Shown piece after piece: positions 23,030 through 34,841 of a stretch of DNA of 64,000 nucleotides. Within the stretch, counting starts at the first letter, position 1. Each line of letters begins with the position of its first letter. The position numbers and the translations under genes were made by a program. The DNA comes from Moniliophthora roreri (taxonomy: Eukaryota; Basidiomycota; Agaricomycetes; Agaricales; Marasmiaceae): NCBI GenBank assembly GCA_001466705.2, contig LATX02000189.1, forward strand, positions 496,001-560,000. The letters run 5' to 3'. The notes beneath the pieces were generated by a model, which was given only the letters and a program-made list of their open reading frames with translations, did no database searches and was not told the origin of the DNA.

Positions 23030-25056
23030 TCATCGTGCCTGTACATAATCGTCTATCTTAAGTAGCAAACACACGGTTTCTGTGGCCAGCTCAACAGCGC
23101 TAGTTGAAACCAAAAGAGGCTGTACCACGTCCTCCTCTAGAATGTTGGAAATAAGACCCTAAGTGATCATCAATGTTCCGGGATCTTGGAAAAGATCAGA
23201 CTACCTACTTTGCGAACATTTATTCCCGCAGTTCTTTCTCCCAGAGCATGCCGGTTGCGTAACTCAGTTACGATCGCTATAGGGTTGAGACCTGCATTCT
23301 CGGCCAGGGTGGTTGGTATGACCTCCAAGGCATCGGCATATGCCTGTATACAGTATGCTTCCATGCCTTTAAGAGATTGTGCATACTGTGACAACATTCG
23401 CGAAACATGGATTTCAGGTGCACCACCACCTCCAATGAGAGCTCTGGAGGTTTGATCAGCATCATATTATCATCAGTAAGAGAATCCATACCTCTTCTTG
23501 ACCAAACATCTGACGACACAGAGAGCATCATGCAAACTCCGTTCACATTCCTCAACAACAAGATTGTTACTTCCCATTGCCAGAATGCTGACCGTTCTGC
23601 CGCGGTTTTTGACCCCTGTGATCTTGACCACCTTCACACCAGACTGAGAAACCTCTTCAACCAAATCGGCGGCACCGAGCTTGTCTTCAGTGAAGGCTTC
23701 GATGTCTGCGATGGGCTTGCACCCGAAGCTTTTCGAAAGGAACTCTATCTCATCTCGCTCTACGTCCTTCACCACCAAGATGTTGAGTCGTTTCAGGAAG
23801 TTGAGAGAGGTGTCGTCAACTGCATCACGAAGAATGGACTTTTGAATGAGGAGGGCGTTGCAGTTGGCTTTCTTAATCTTCTTGCAGATGTTCAGCAAGT
23901 ATTGCCTTCCTTCTTTGATGACCTTGTCCATCTGACGGTAGTCATTAATGACGACAGTGTTGTCCATCTGGAAACTAAGTTAGAAGAAGTAAAACTCCAC
24001 AATGAAACGGAGCACATACGTCCGGTTTGGGTGCACTCAGCTGAAACTGAATGATGGCAATTTTGGCCTTTTCCACTCTCGTTGGTCCGCCAGCAGCAGT
24101 CACCACGTTTTGATTGAGAACGACACCCTCAACTAACTCAGTATCCTCTATTGTCCCTCCAACTTTCTTCACAACGCGGATATCTCGAAGATCGACATTT
24201 GAAGATGTTGGCGTCACTAGTCGAGTAACAGCTGCGACTGCAATGGGTGCTAAAGTAGAGGAGTATTGGGAAACGATCTGTCAAAGTGTCGAAGTCAGCT
24301 TCCAGGACCTTGTTCATAAGCATGAGTGCACACCTTGGAGTTGAGAGAGGTACTAGCTGCACGTAGCAGACTTGCCTTGTCGTTAAGATCGACTGGGGTT
24401 GAAATATCGGTCAAATACTCTGTAGCTTTGGTAGATGCTTTGAAGAAAGCCTCGGCGATGATTGTGGGGTGAATGCCTTTCTGCAGCATTTTTTCTGCAG
24501 CACCGAGAAGAGATCCAGCAAGGACCACAACAGACGTAGTGCCATCACCAGCCTCAACGTCTTGTGCAGCAGAGAGATCGACAAGCTACGTCGTTTGTTA
24601 TTAACTCGATTGACGATTCAAGGGAAAAAGGCTTGCCATTTTCGCAGCAGGATGAAGGGCCTGTATACTTTTGAGTATCGTAGCACCGTCGTTTGTAATC
24701 ACGACTTCGCCTTTTGAAGTTTGGATCTACTCAGATGGCCAGTGATCAGAAATGTGAATATATAGTGATGCAGGTGTTGCGTACCATTTTATCCATTCCC
24801 CTTGGTCCCAAAGACGTCCGGACTGCATCACTTATGGCTAAAATTGCTCATCGATACAGATCCCTCCATATTCACCTCGAGTCACGCACCTTTTGCAGCG
24901 ACCATGTTGGACAACCGAAGCTCCATAGGCTTGCCCTACAGAAAACGCGTCAAACAAGCCAGCAATGCGGGATAAAGGTAGTCTAACTTTATCATTGAAA
25001 GCGGCATTTGCACCTGATGCTCTTGCAGCAGTCTGTGTTGTCGAAGTCGACGCCAT
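23030..25056 (-). CDS. CCT4: T-complex protein 1 subunit delta (CCT4)
   Basis: Group II chaperonin subunit of the cytosolic CCT/TRiC ring that folds actin and tubulin. The start [15 protein letters not shown] is joined by a short intron to [14 protein letters not shown], then the [11 protein letters not shown] nucleotide-binding loop. [20 protein letters not shown] is the catalytic GDGTT motif. The middle holds [14 protein letters not shown] and the apical domain. [15 protein letters not shown] and [11 protein letters not shown] mark the equatorial C-terminus. The protein ends [11 protein letters not shown]. The gene has several short introns and about 530 residues, the normal length. It is divergent from UFD1, with 126 bp between start codons. 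Confidence 0.96.
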
Positions 25057-25182
25057 GGTGGAGGTGAATGAAGCGGCAAAAGTTCAGAGGCTGGTAACGT
25101 GACAGCACGAATCACCGACGCTGAGTCGCTGACGCGCGTCGCCAGTCAAACTCACTGTCGACCACCATCACGTATATTTGCA
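25057..25182. promoter_or_regulatory. Bidirectional promoter of CCT4 and UFD1 with a 10-bp palindrome
   Basis: The 126 bp between the divergent start codons contains the perfect palindrome GACGCGCGTC (25131-25140), preceded by a TGAGTC half-site (25122-25127). Both products act in protein quality control. Co-regulation is inferred. Confidence 0.4.
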
Positions 25183-26859
25183 ATGAATCTTGTATGTGTC
25201 AAGGCTCATTTCTGATATTGCCCTGTCTGACTTTGCATAGTTTGGGAATCAAGGACCTGGCGGCATGCTCGCTCAATTGTATGGTTCCGCCACTCCAATC
25301 TTTTTATCCTGTTTAATCAAATTTGCAGTGGTTTTCCTGCAGGATATGGGCAACACATAGGTCCAGCATCACCAAGAGCATTTGATGAATACCTCAAAGC
25401 CTATAGTGTCGGCATGATGCCTGGAAGACAGAGGGATAACGTTTCTTATGGAGGTAAAAGTAAGTCTTTCACAATTCCTTGCGATTTCACGAGCTAGACA
25501 CGGCTGCAAAGTAATCATGCCACCATCCGCCCTTGCAAATCTAACACGGCTCGATCTCGAATCACCGTGGATGTTCCAGCTTCGCAATCCTACCAATTCC
25601 GCTGCTTCGACCCATGCTGGTGTCCTTGAGTTTATCGCCGAGGAGGGTGTGGTTCATCTGCCGTATTGGATGATGAAAACTTTGAGACTGGAGGAAGGCG
25701 ATCCCATCCGAATTACAGGTGCAGAACTTCCCAAGGGCAAGCTTGTGAAGCTACAACCACAGACGGTTCATTTCTTGGAGATTTCGGATCCTAAAGCAGT
25801 GTAAGTCATCATGCCATGTTGCCGCTTGTCCGTATATTCATCGCCGCTCCGCAGTCTTGAACAAGCCCTGCGCAATTTCTCTGCGCTTACACAAGGCGAC
25901 ATTATTGAGATCTCTTACAATTCGATTGTGTTCCCATTGCTCATCATGGAGACAAGTCCCGGAAACAGTGGTATAAGCGTGCTGGATACAGACTTGGAAG
26001 TAGATTTTGCCCCTCCTGTGGGATACGTTGAGCCGGAACGACCCAAAGCCGCCCCTCCAGTCACTATGGCTGAAAAATTGAAGATTGACCTAAACTCTCA
26101 TTCTCCTGGGTCATCACGGCCGGGATCTTCACTTAGTGGCGGCTTTGCTGGAGCAAGCACCGGTCAGACTAGTGTCAGTAGGGATGGTGATCAGTGGGAA
26201 AGTTTCAAGGGAAAAGGAGAGACTCTAGCAGGACGTAAAACAAAGGGTAAAGGTATCAGCATTCGTAAAGCGGAGGCGGTCGCAGAAGGCAGTAAGATTA
26301 TTCGGACAGAGTGGGTGCCAAACCAATCGGTGAAATGTATTACTAAATTTTGTTTTCAGGAATCGTCGTATAGTCTCTAACAACACCCTAGAGACTGAAA
26401 CCAAGATTCCAGCAGCATTGAACCTTCCCTTTGGCAAATTGTTCTTTGGCTTCAATGTCGCCACCTATGTTCCTCCAGTTGCCAACAGTCCACCTTCGTC
26501 TCCCGATCTGTCAAGGGTAAGTAGTTTGTTCACTCCATTTATTCATCATGCTAAAATCCTTACAGGAAGCTGCTTTTACTGGCTCTGGCAACACTTTGAA
26601 TGGTCATCAAACATCAGCATCTACAAAAGGAAAGGCCAATGAAACCAATTCAAAGGCATTGTCATCATCATGGACAGGACAAGGCAATACTCTAGGAAAC
26701 AGTGTTCCGAGGGAGATTGGTATGGTAGGAGTCGGAGGTGCTCGTGTCCCTAGGCCTCCCCAAAGACAGGGTACACAACAGGTTCAGAGGGAGCGTAGCC
26801 CAACCCCCGACTTTGGCGTGGACGATGACGATGATGTGATCATGATTGATAGCGATTAG
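25183..26859 (+). CDS. UFD1: Ubiquitin fusion degradation protein 1
   Basis: Ufd1 forms the Cdc48/p97 cofactor with Npl4 and extracts ubiquitylated proteins, for example in ERAD. The first coding exon is only 9 nt (25183-25191, MNL) and is spliced to 25241 (FGNQGPGGML). The core has GKVIMPPSALANLTRLDLE, GVLEFIAEEGVVHLPYWMM, LKPTH-equivalent PQTVHFLEISDPKAV and LEQALRNFSALTQGD, followed by the VDFAPPVGYVEPER block. This is the complete double-psi beta-barrel N-domain. The C-terminal third is a low-complexity tail ending in an acidic DDDDVIMIDSD, which may bind partners. Confidence 0.95.
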
Positions 26860-27092
26860 ATGTTTTCAAATTGTTTTGACCTAGAGTTATCCATGTACAT
26901 TACAGATCCTTTTCTCTCAATCTGCTTCTTCATTTATAACAGTGAACACAGTACATTGCTTGAATGTCCCCAATCATATGAACATACAGCAGTCAAACTC
27001 TTGGTGTGGGCAACATACTGGCAGGTGTTGTGCCTAGCTACTGTCAAAATATGTTATTGCTAGCCTGATTGTCTGATATCAGTGAACAGCAT

Positions 27093-29406
27093 TCATAGGG
27101 ACTGACTGATTACATCCTTTGCCCAGGCAAGAATAGGTGTATTACTTGACATATTGTATGTCTCCACCAATGATGGCTCCTTCCCTTTTCTGCCAAACCT
27201 TGAGGCAACACAGCTGAACTCAAGCTGCTCTTCCTCCTCCACACAGAAGTTCCTGTTTATTTGGTCAGCCAAGGTCTACCAAGTGATTGAAAGGTGTTGG
27301 AGACTTACAAAACACACCCATCCCACCTGCCTACACATCTGTTCATATCAACAAACCATATTGCACCCAAGTCTCCACATATCTGCCTGCCAAGGCCACA
27401 AATTCTCTCCAAAACAATTTTCTCAATTTCATCCTTGAGAAGCTTGCACAACTCGGGTATGGACAGAATATTGATTGTCGCTTGAGACAGGTGTGCCGTG
27501 AGTGTAGAGGGTGAGCCCATGGTGAGGCGGATTGTGTATCTAGAAATGGCTTTTCAGTAATGCAAGCTGTGGAATAGGTACAACACATCTACCGTCCATC
27601 GACCCGCAACACAGCCTCCCCGCCAACAGTCATGTTTTCAATGTCCTGGTTCGCTACGAGATTGACCAACTCCTTCCCAATCTCTTCTACGGCATTGAAC
27701 CTCAGTGTCGTCTGAATACCTGCCTTATTCAACGCTGTGCAAGCGGTATTGAGCTCGATATTGACACGTCGAGTAAATACTTGATATTGTAATAGATGAA
27801 TGACCGGTTCCAGGATGGCTGGTGCTGCCTCCGATTGCCCCTGGGTTGTTTTCTGCATGAGTGATCCAGCGCTCCCGGAACCTAAACGGCGTTGCTTGTG
27901 ATAAGCGTGACGACGAAGAAGCAGAGCAAGCAAGTAGTAATAAATGAAATCGCATTTTGCCTGGTCGATTGAATCTACGGCCTCAGATATTGATGCTTTG
28001 TTGTCGATCTGTTAATGTTAGAGTGATATGAACGCAATGAATCCCGTGAAAACACACCAGCTCAAATGTAAGCTCAGTATTTTGTGCAGCATCAATGTGT
28101 ATCAATCTCTCTGAGACCCTCGCTGAAGCCGTGGGTAGAGTTCCTGCCTCCTTCCCAATCTGAGCGAAAATCTCCTGTTCAATGACCTCCCGCTGAGCAG
28201 TTTTCAGAATACCTAAGGATTCTTCATGCGCTATTGATTCAGAGGTATTGTTATACGCTACGACGCGGGATCCATCCGCACGCGTAGATGTAACACCAAT
28301 CCTAAGGCGAGTATTTTGTCTATGAGGAAAGACCAAATTATCTGGACCCGTATACGACATTTGCGCGACGGCACGTCTTCTGAACGCCGGTGGTGCTATA
28401 AAGCGGAAACTGTATTAACCCTTATGTTTCCTATAATGAGGAAAAGAAACCAGAACATACACTCCTCAAGCCCGTATGAAATGACAAAATCTTTTGTAGT
28501 CTTATCTGCACCTTTCCCAGTCGGGGCTCCCAGCGGAAGCGGTGCGGGTGTCAAGCCCCAGTTTCCTCGTCGAATCTTCAAAGCGTCAACCCAATACCGC
28601 TCGTTTCGCAGGCGAGTGCGCTCCATACGGTCTGCAGCTGTTTTAAATATATCCGAAGCGCGTCTAAGAGCTTCATCTTTGCTTCCAATGGCCAACTGGG
28701 CGTTGAATGCTTGTAGAGGTATGATGGAAGGGGGTTTAGTGACGACCGTTGCTGAGAGTGTGGACGGGCCTGGTAGCGGAGGATCGTTGGGGCCAGGTTG
28801 TAGTTGGGTTCGGAGACTTGGAATAGGAAGGGAACCCATATTGGTCTCTGAGCCCGGATTGGGGTTTGCAGAAGACAGAATGAGACTGAGAAGGTCCCGA
28901 GCATGACTGAGCTCTCCGAGTGCGATACTGTTCAAGGCGCGCAGTTAGCAATACAGGTAGGTCAAAGGGTCGTGTCGCACGCACTAGAGTTGAGGCATAA
29001 TCTCCATACGCATTTTGAACAACTCTTCCACTGTCATGAGTTTACTTTCCCCAGTTTCTTCTTCATTATTCTCGCCTTCATCTTCTACAGCTGTCTCTGC
29101 CTTAGGTTCTGAAGTCTGGAGGATGCCGATTTCGAGAAACCCTGGAGGATTTTGTTCAAAGAAGTCTGCTCCACGTTCAGCGAATATTCTATAGAGATTA
29201 TCGCCGAGAATCTGTGCAGAAGATTCCTTGCTATTGATACAAGTGAGTGGGAAGAGTTAGTGCTGGGACGGATTAACGTACGGTTCATAGATCAGTTCTC
29301 CATCTGCTGTGATATCGAACAGAGTCGGTAAGAGCTCTCCATTGTCATTTTTGTAAGGTCGTTCGAGGGAGAGCTCGGTCTGCTTCCAATGCGAAGAATC
29401 CTGCAT
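27093..29406 (-). CDS. MED17: Mediator subunit 17 (head module)
   Basis: MED17/Srb4 is the scaffold of the Mediator head and contacts RNA polymerase II. The start MQDSSHWKQTELSLERPYKN matches the conserved N-terminal LSLERPY motif, followed by DITADGELIYEP. MTVEELFKMRMEIMPQL and LGELSHARDLLSLIL form the helical N-region, and ERYWVDALKIRRGNWGL is the conserved central block. After the exon ending NMTVGGEAVLRVDGR, two more exons continue in phase. One carries TMGSPSTLTAHL, WFVDMNRCVGRWDGCVL; the last ends WAKDVISQSL with a stop at 27093-27095. An end at 27589 would drop these conserved C-terminal exons. The gene spans about 620 codons with several short introns. It converges on UFD1. Confidence 0.9.
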
Positions 29407-29739
29407 CAGAGATGGCTGTTTAAATACGAGATGGGAAGCGCTGAAAGCCTAGCCACGGAAAAATGGTTGGGAATTCCCCCTTCTGAAGTCATAAAAAAAC
29501 TCCCAAGTTTGAGCCATTTGTAGTATGAGTGTGTCAAATGTACACTAGATATACTCCTTGTAGAATATTAACGATATATATAAATGATTGAAGAGAAGTC
29601 CTTGCGGTCCCAGTACAGTAGTCCAGGCAGTCCGTAAAAGCGGTAACGAATGAACAAACGACAGCAATGTGCATGATAGGATAGTATGTTCGATGGCACT
29701 GTGCAGTGAAAACAAGACACATATGTTAAAGAACCAAAC

Positions 29740-31468
29740 CTATCCCTTGAAAATATACTCATACTCAACGTCCCTAGAGTCCCTCTTCGCGTTCAAGTTC
29801 TTCAACGCTTCCGGCTTAGGTGATCTATTAAGCCAGTTGGTTGTCTTGGAAGGTGTAGTCGGCGTTGTCGGACGAGATGATTTGGGTGTTGTCGGAACAG
29901 CCACCCCCAAATCAGTTTTATTCTGTGTGGGAGTTGATGGACGAGCTAGGCTGCTTTTGGAGGGTGAGGGAGGAGGAGGTGAAGTAACGACGGTAAGGCC
30001 GGAAGATGGTGGCGTCAGAGTGTGCGCTAGAGGACTAGGCTTTTTCGTCGACACGGTTGCTGTTCCGGCCGGAAGTCCCAGTAGACTCTTTGGCCCAGTT
30101 TCGCTGGAAACGGTGGAGACAGATGAAGCAGATAGATCTTTCGTATGTCCGGGACTGTAGAAAGATGTACGCGACCCTGCTGCAAAGGGATCCACGTACA
30201 TGACCGGTGCTGCTGCTCCTGGCGGAAGTACGCTTGTAGGCGCAGAAGAGGAGGAAGTAGCTGTGGTCGTAGAACGTGACGCAACTACGCCGCCTTGCAT
30301 AGGACCCATAATATCATCCACAATCCTCGAGAGGTCAATTTCACTGCCATTACCCCTCGTCAACGGATCCACGAATCGAATACTCTCTGCCCCCGGTATG
30401 TGTTCGTGGAAGATACTCCCTGAATCAGATGCACGCGTCCGGAAAAGTGATGGGGCGGGTGATGCAGGTACTTGGCGAGATATCGTGTTCACGGAAGACA
30501 CGCTGGCGTTTACATTGGCGTTGGACATGGGAGCAACAGACATGGGCACTGCATAATTGACGCTGGGAGGATTCGACAGACTGCCTGATGGTGTATGTGC
30601 ACCTCGGGGAGCGTCACGGTACCTCTGCATGGGGACATTATCGTCATCATCGAACTCATCGTCTAAAAGTCCAACAGAACCGGCGCCTTTGCCCTCGCGA
30701 CCGCGTTTGATAAGGTTCTCGATGAAAGTTGTTTCGCGGTTTTTGTGTCGTCTCCAAATGAAAACACCTGCGAGAAGCAGAAAGAGGAGGACAAGACCCG
30801 CAACGGTCGAGCCGGCAATGACGGCTGTCCGATTGATACCATCGTTATTGGATGCGGTAGGATTATAGAGCGAAGGTAGCGCAGAGGTAACCTGTGCAAG
30901 TCGTGTCGTGTCAAATTATGATAGATATCTCGGAATATATTGACCCGCTACGTACAGTTGTGACCTGGCCGTTTGAAGTAGTGACAAAAGTGGTGAAAGA
31001 CGTTGGTCCATGTGACTCGGAAGTAGTAGTGGTCGATGAAGAGGTTGACGAGGGTGGTTCTGTAGTCGAAGAAGGCCGAGTTGAAGATGCAGTTGATGAT
31101 GAAGGTGGATTTGAAGATGAAGGTGGAGGATTTGAGGATGAAGGAGGCGGCGAACTTGAGGGCGGGTTCGAACTGGACGGCGGTGGAGGATTTGAGGATG
31201 AGGAAGGTGGAGGGGGCTGCGAGGAGTCTGAAGATGGTGGCGGCTGCTGCGAAGAAGGATCCTGGGTGGGTACCTGTGTTGATTCCTGGGCTGATTGTTG
31301 CTCATCTTGCGACTGGGTAGTAGGTGGAGCGCTTGTCGGCGATATTTCCGTTGGTATCGACGTTGGGAGCTCTGTAGGCAATCCCTCAGAACTCTAATCC
31401 AATGATTGTAATAGTCAGTATGTGTATAATCTTTTAAAACATTTCAAGCTTCTTACTGATTCGGACAT
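29740..31468 (-). CDS. Mucin-like Ser/Pro-rich single-pass membrane protein
   Basis: Three exons (31468-31457, 31393-30956, 30891-29740) give 533 residues in continuous phase. The first coding exon is 12 nt (MSES). Residues about 55-108 are Ser/Pro/Asn repeats, followed by Thr/Ser-rich sequence ending GPTSFTTFVTTSNGQVTT. A single hydrophobic helix lies at about 173-196 (IAGSTVAGLVLLFLLLAGVF), then a basic stop-transfer (IWRRHKNRE). The rest is a Ser/Pro-rich cytosolic tail. This architecture resembles fungal wall-stress sensors (Mid2/Wsc type), with an O-mannosylated outside stalk. There is no N-terminal signal peptide, so topology would depend on the internal helix. Specific function unknown. 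Confidence 0.8.
31082..31243 (-). repeat. Coding Ser/Pro/Asn-rich repeat array
   Basis: The coding strand alternates short proline and serine runs (units such as PPPPSSSN and PPSSS), seen on the plus strand as GGA/GAT-rich sequence. It is likely O-glycosylated stalk sequence and prone to length variation. Confidence 0.75.
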
Positions 31469-31658
31469 GGTCGCCCTGGTCGTGAAGTAGAAGTAGAAGA
31501 ATATTCAAGAGGCCATGTGGCTGTACTCCCCTGCCCTGGGTCGTCATACTCACGGCGTGCCGGTTTACTCATCTCCTACGTCCATTGCCAGCTTCACCCT
31601 GTCGCCTGATTTCCGCCGCTTTTTCACTTGTTTTTGAGGAAATATTGGCGGGACTGCA
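31469..31658. promoter_or_regulatory. Bidirectional promoter of the mucin-like protein and TFIIA gamma
   Basis: The 190 bp between two divergent start codons must drive both genes. No clear symmetric motif was noticed. Confidence 0.4.
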
Positions 31659-32178
31659 ATGGCTAGTGCTTACTATGAATTCTACAGAGGCTCGTCGTAT
31701 GTGGCCTACTTGGAATCTTGCTTACTTTCGTAGTATCGTACTAATTTTCACATTTCTAAGCATTGGCATGGCCCTGACCGACTCGCTGGACGAGCTCATT
31801 ACCGCTGGATCAATCACTCCTCAACTTGCGATGAAAGTTCTCCAGCAGGTGAGCCAATGACCTACGTCCAGTCTCTTTGGCTCTAACCCTTCTTTCCTTG
31901 ACCAGTTTGACAAATCTCTCGCGGACATCATGGCCAAGCAAGTCAAGAACAAGACCAGTTTGAAAGTGAGCTTTCATGCAGATCCAGTACATTTTTCCTT
32001 TCCAACCTCATTGTGCTTTCAGGGTCACCTTCACACCTACCGACTTTGCGATGATGTGTGGACCTTTATCGTCAAGGATGCGTCTTTCAAGATGGAGGCC
32101 AACGAAGTGGTAAATGCTTCAAAGATTAAGATTATTGCCTGTAAAAATGGGGATGCTATAGAAGCGGGCAAGAAGTGA
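31659..32178 (+). CDS. TOA2: Transcription initiation factor IIA small (gamma) subunit
   Basis: Four exons (31659-31696, 31761-31848, 31906-31965, 32023-32178) give 113 residues, the usual size. [39 protein letters not shown] and [16 protein letters not shown] form the N-terminal four-helix-bundle half. [20 protein letters not shown] is the beta-barrel half that contacts TBP and DNA. TFIIA stabilises TBP on Pol II promoters. No oddities apart from the 38-nt first exon. It is divergent from the mucin-like gene. Confidence 0.96.
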
Positions 32179-32303
32179 TTTTCGTCATCCCACAGCTTGT
32201 GATGCTGCATTTGTACATTTATTATACTGTACTTGGAAATAATACCGTCGGTTATTTCGGACCTGGAATCTGAGACTTGGACTCGCCTTGAACTCTATCC
32301 ACC

Positions 32304-34399
32304 ATGTCCTCTCCATTCGATTCTCTATCTGATCCTCCCGACTCTGTCTCTCTGGGCAATGCCAGAATTTCGCTCCAATCTCAGCTCAAGGTTCTCGCCC
32401 AGCTCGATGGTAAAATATCCATTGCAGAGGCAGAATTAGCTCAAATCATTCGAGAGGCAAGGTGTGCCATCAACGAAATGAACAGGGAAAAATCTCTCCT
32501 CGAAGACCAGATTCTACATACTCAATCGTATCTCGCACCCATTCGTCGTCTGCCCGCGGAATTGGTGAGGTATGTATTCAACTGGTGCTTCGAAGAAGAT
32601 CCCTGCGTGGCATGGACTCTGGCGGCCGTGTGTCGAAAATGGAGGAGACTTGCGTTGAGCATGCATAAAATTTGGTCAAAGGTACGGTATCTTCATCTCA
32701 GTTGCCACCCCCATGCAAAATTTTCTTGTTTGTGTGAGAAGAAACCTCTCAAAGCCCACGCCGTTGGTCTTCTATTTCATCTCTGGCTTCTCTCGGCCCC
32801 TGTTCCCCCATATGTTCACCAGCTGACCACTTTTTACTCTGCCGTCAGATTCGTCTTCTCACAACACAAACATCTTCCCCTGACGTGATCCGTCTGTGGC
32901 TCGAGCGTTCAGGCCCTTCAGTTCCACTTGATATTGAAATCTATCTTCGTGTCGCCAAGGCTTCCTCAGACCCAGTGCCCAACTCTCGTCTTCGTCGCCG
33001 CTCCTCCTCCCCAGGTCCAGGAACCAATTACTTCTCTTTGTATCCCACATACGCCGCTCCTACCGCCCACTATGTTATCCCACATGCTCACCCATCCTCT
33101 TTCGCTATGTCATCCGCCAACCATATCGTCCTTGACATTGGGCCGAGCCCAGTGCCGTCTTCGCTTCACCCAGCTAGTGGCAGCAAAAATGACCGTGGTG
33201 TCGGAAATGGTGTGCATTGGGGATACATTACCATGTTCTATCTAGTTGAGCAAATACGTCGATGGGAACGGTTCGTATTCAGGTTTGATAAACAGTTTCA
33301 CTCCATTGCTGCTCTCAAGTCTATTCACGGTAAGTTCGCCTTGGAAGTGATTCTAGTGCCGTCTAATCCCTCGTGTTTAGGTGACGCCCCCCTACTTAGG
33401 GAATTTGAAATCTCCGCTTCTGAGCCGCTGTACAACCATGACAGCTTCTGGCCCACATTCACCAATAACTCGCCCTCGACGCCGAACCCATCTCTCCCAC
33501 AGTTACGACATGTAACTCTCCATTATGCCACCTTCAAAGCTGCTTCGCCGCTGTTTGGGCCTGGCCTACATACCCTTTCACTACGCTCCTTACCATCGGC
33601 GCATTTACCGTTAGATCGCTTGACCAGCGTTCTGAATGCGAACAGACAAACGCTCCAAGTCCTCGCGTTGAATTTCCCTTCGGTGACACCAGCCATTCTC
33701 CCGCTGACGGCTCTGTGCTTACCGGAAGTGAGAGAGCTCAGTCTTGGCGGACACTACCTTCTGACGCAGCTCATGGATATCCTCGTGTTACCAAAATTGG
33801 AAGAGTTAAACGTGGACGTCGAAGTAAGAGATGCAGTTGAGGAAGTAATCAGTTCCATGGTTTCTCGTATGGGAAATACACCGGGGCTCGTAGGCGATGG
33901 CATCAAGCACCTCAGCGTCGCATGGGGTTGGGGATGTGGGAGGGGTGCTATTCGACGTCGAAAGAGTGCTGATCCATCGTGGAATCCGCATCAAGAAAGC
34001 GAGGTGACTTCAAAGAGTCTCTATTGCACGCCTATATCGTCTTGGGCTCTTCTCTCGGAGTTGCCTCAATTGGAGAGCTTACGTGTGGGAGGTACACCGA
34101 TGGATTTAATGTTGGCTGCTTTAGGTGTACCGGATGATGATATGGGCCCGCCTATACCCACGCCACAGTGCACAAACTTGAAGGAGTTGGGGATGAAGCA
34201 TTGTCATGCGCATGCTGAGGGTGTGGCAAAGCTCGTGCAGTTTGTGGAGGCGAGAAATCAAGAGAATGACGATATGGAGAAGTTGACGGAGTTGGAGATT
34301 ATTGATTGCGGGACCTATGTGGGACCGGATGTAGTCTCGTGGTTAGAGGAGAGGGTCGAGAATGTGAGGGTTGTCGATGGGGCTATTAATGAAAGGTGA
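32304..34399 (+). CDS. F-box-like protein with leucine-rich C-terminus
   Basis: The start MSSPFDSLSDPPDS is followed by a coiled-coil-like segment (AELAQIIREARCAINEMNRE) and LPAELVRYVFNWC with VCRKWRRLALSMHKIW. That is the F-box-like pattern common in the large basidiomycete F-box families. One intron (about 32682-32849) separates WSK from IRLLTTQTS, and another (about 33330-33380) precedes DAPLLREFEIS. The rest has irregular leucine-rich segments (LHTLSLRSLPSAHLPLDRL, LPEVRELSLGGHYLL, LPQLESLRVGG, LTELEIIDCG). Such proteins probably recruit substrates to SCF ligases through Skp1. The substrate is unknown, and these families are lineage-specific. Confidence 0.85.
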
Positions 34400-34841
34400 G
34401 TCACTGCAATTTATGTGCTTGGAAAATTCTTGATTCATTGCAATGAAGGACACCTTTACATTCGTATTGACGAGTTGGCACTCGCGTTATATAGCAATGG
34501 TGGATCTGGTTTGTATATGTATCTCACTTTGGGACTATTTGTATATCATCCTTCGAGCTCGCGCTGTATACTATGCCAGTCTTTCTTCTGACCAATGATA
34601 CATCGGGACGATGAGTACTACAACTTAGTTCATCAAAGATTTGTATGTGGCACGCGCCCACGGTCAAGTTTATGTCAGAGTCCGCAGCCGAGGCGGTGTT
34701 TTTGTCGTGACGTCTCCATGAACAGCTCCAAGCGAATCAGTGCCCCTTGTTTCTTTCCTTCATCGGCTGCTTGCAGTCGTATCTTTCTCTCTTTCTCGCA
34801 TCCACGACATATTCAAGGCTACGATATAATTTCTCGCAGTC
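34400..34841. other. Intergenic region
   Basis: About 440 bp between the F-box gene stop and the LEA-2-like start. No conserved frame, tRNA or repeat was seen. Confidence 0.4.

Noticed and set aside
24945..24950. ACGCGT motif near the CCT4 start
   Set aside because: It lies inside the first intron of CCT4, not in the promoter, and a single 6-mer is expected by chance in this length.
29669..30160. Long plus-strand open frames over the mucin-like gene
   Set aside because: They are antisense shadows of Ser/Pro-rich coding sequence, giving Gly/Val/Glu-rich translations without any domain.
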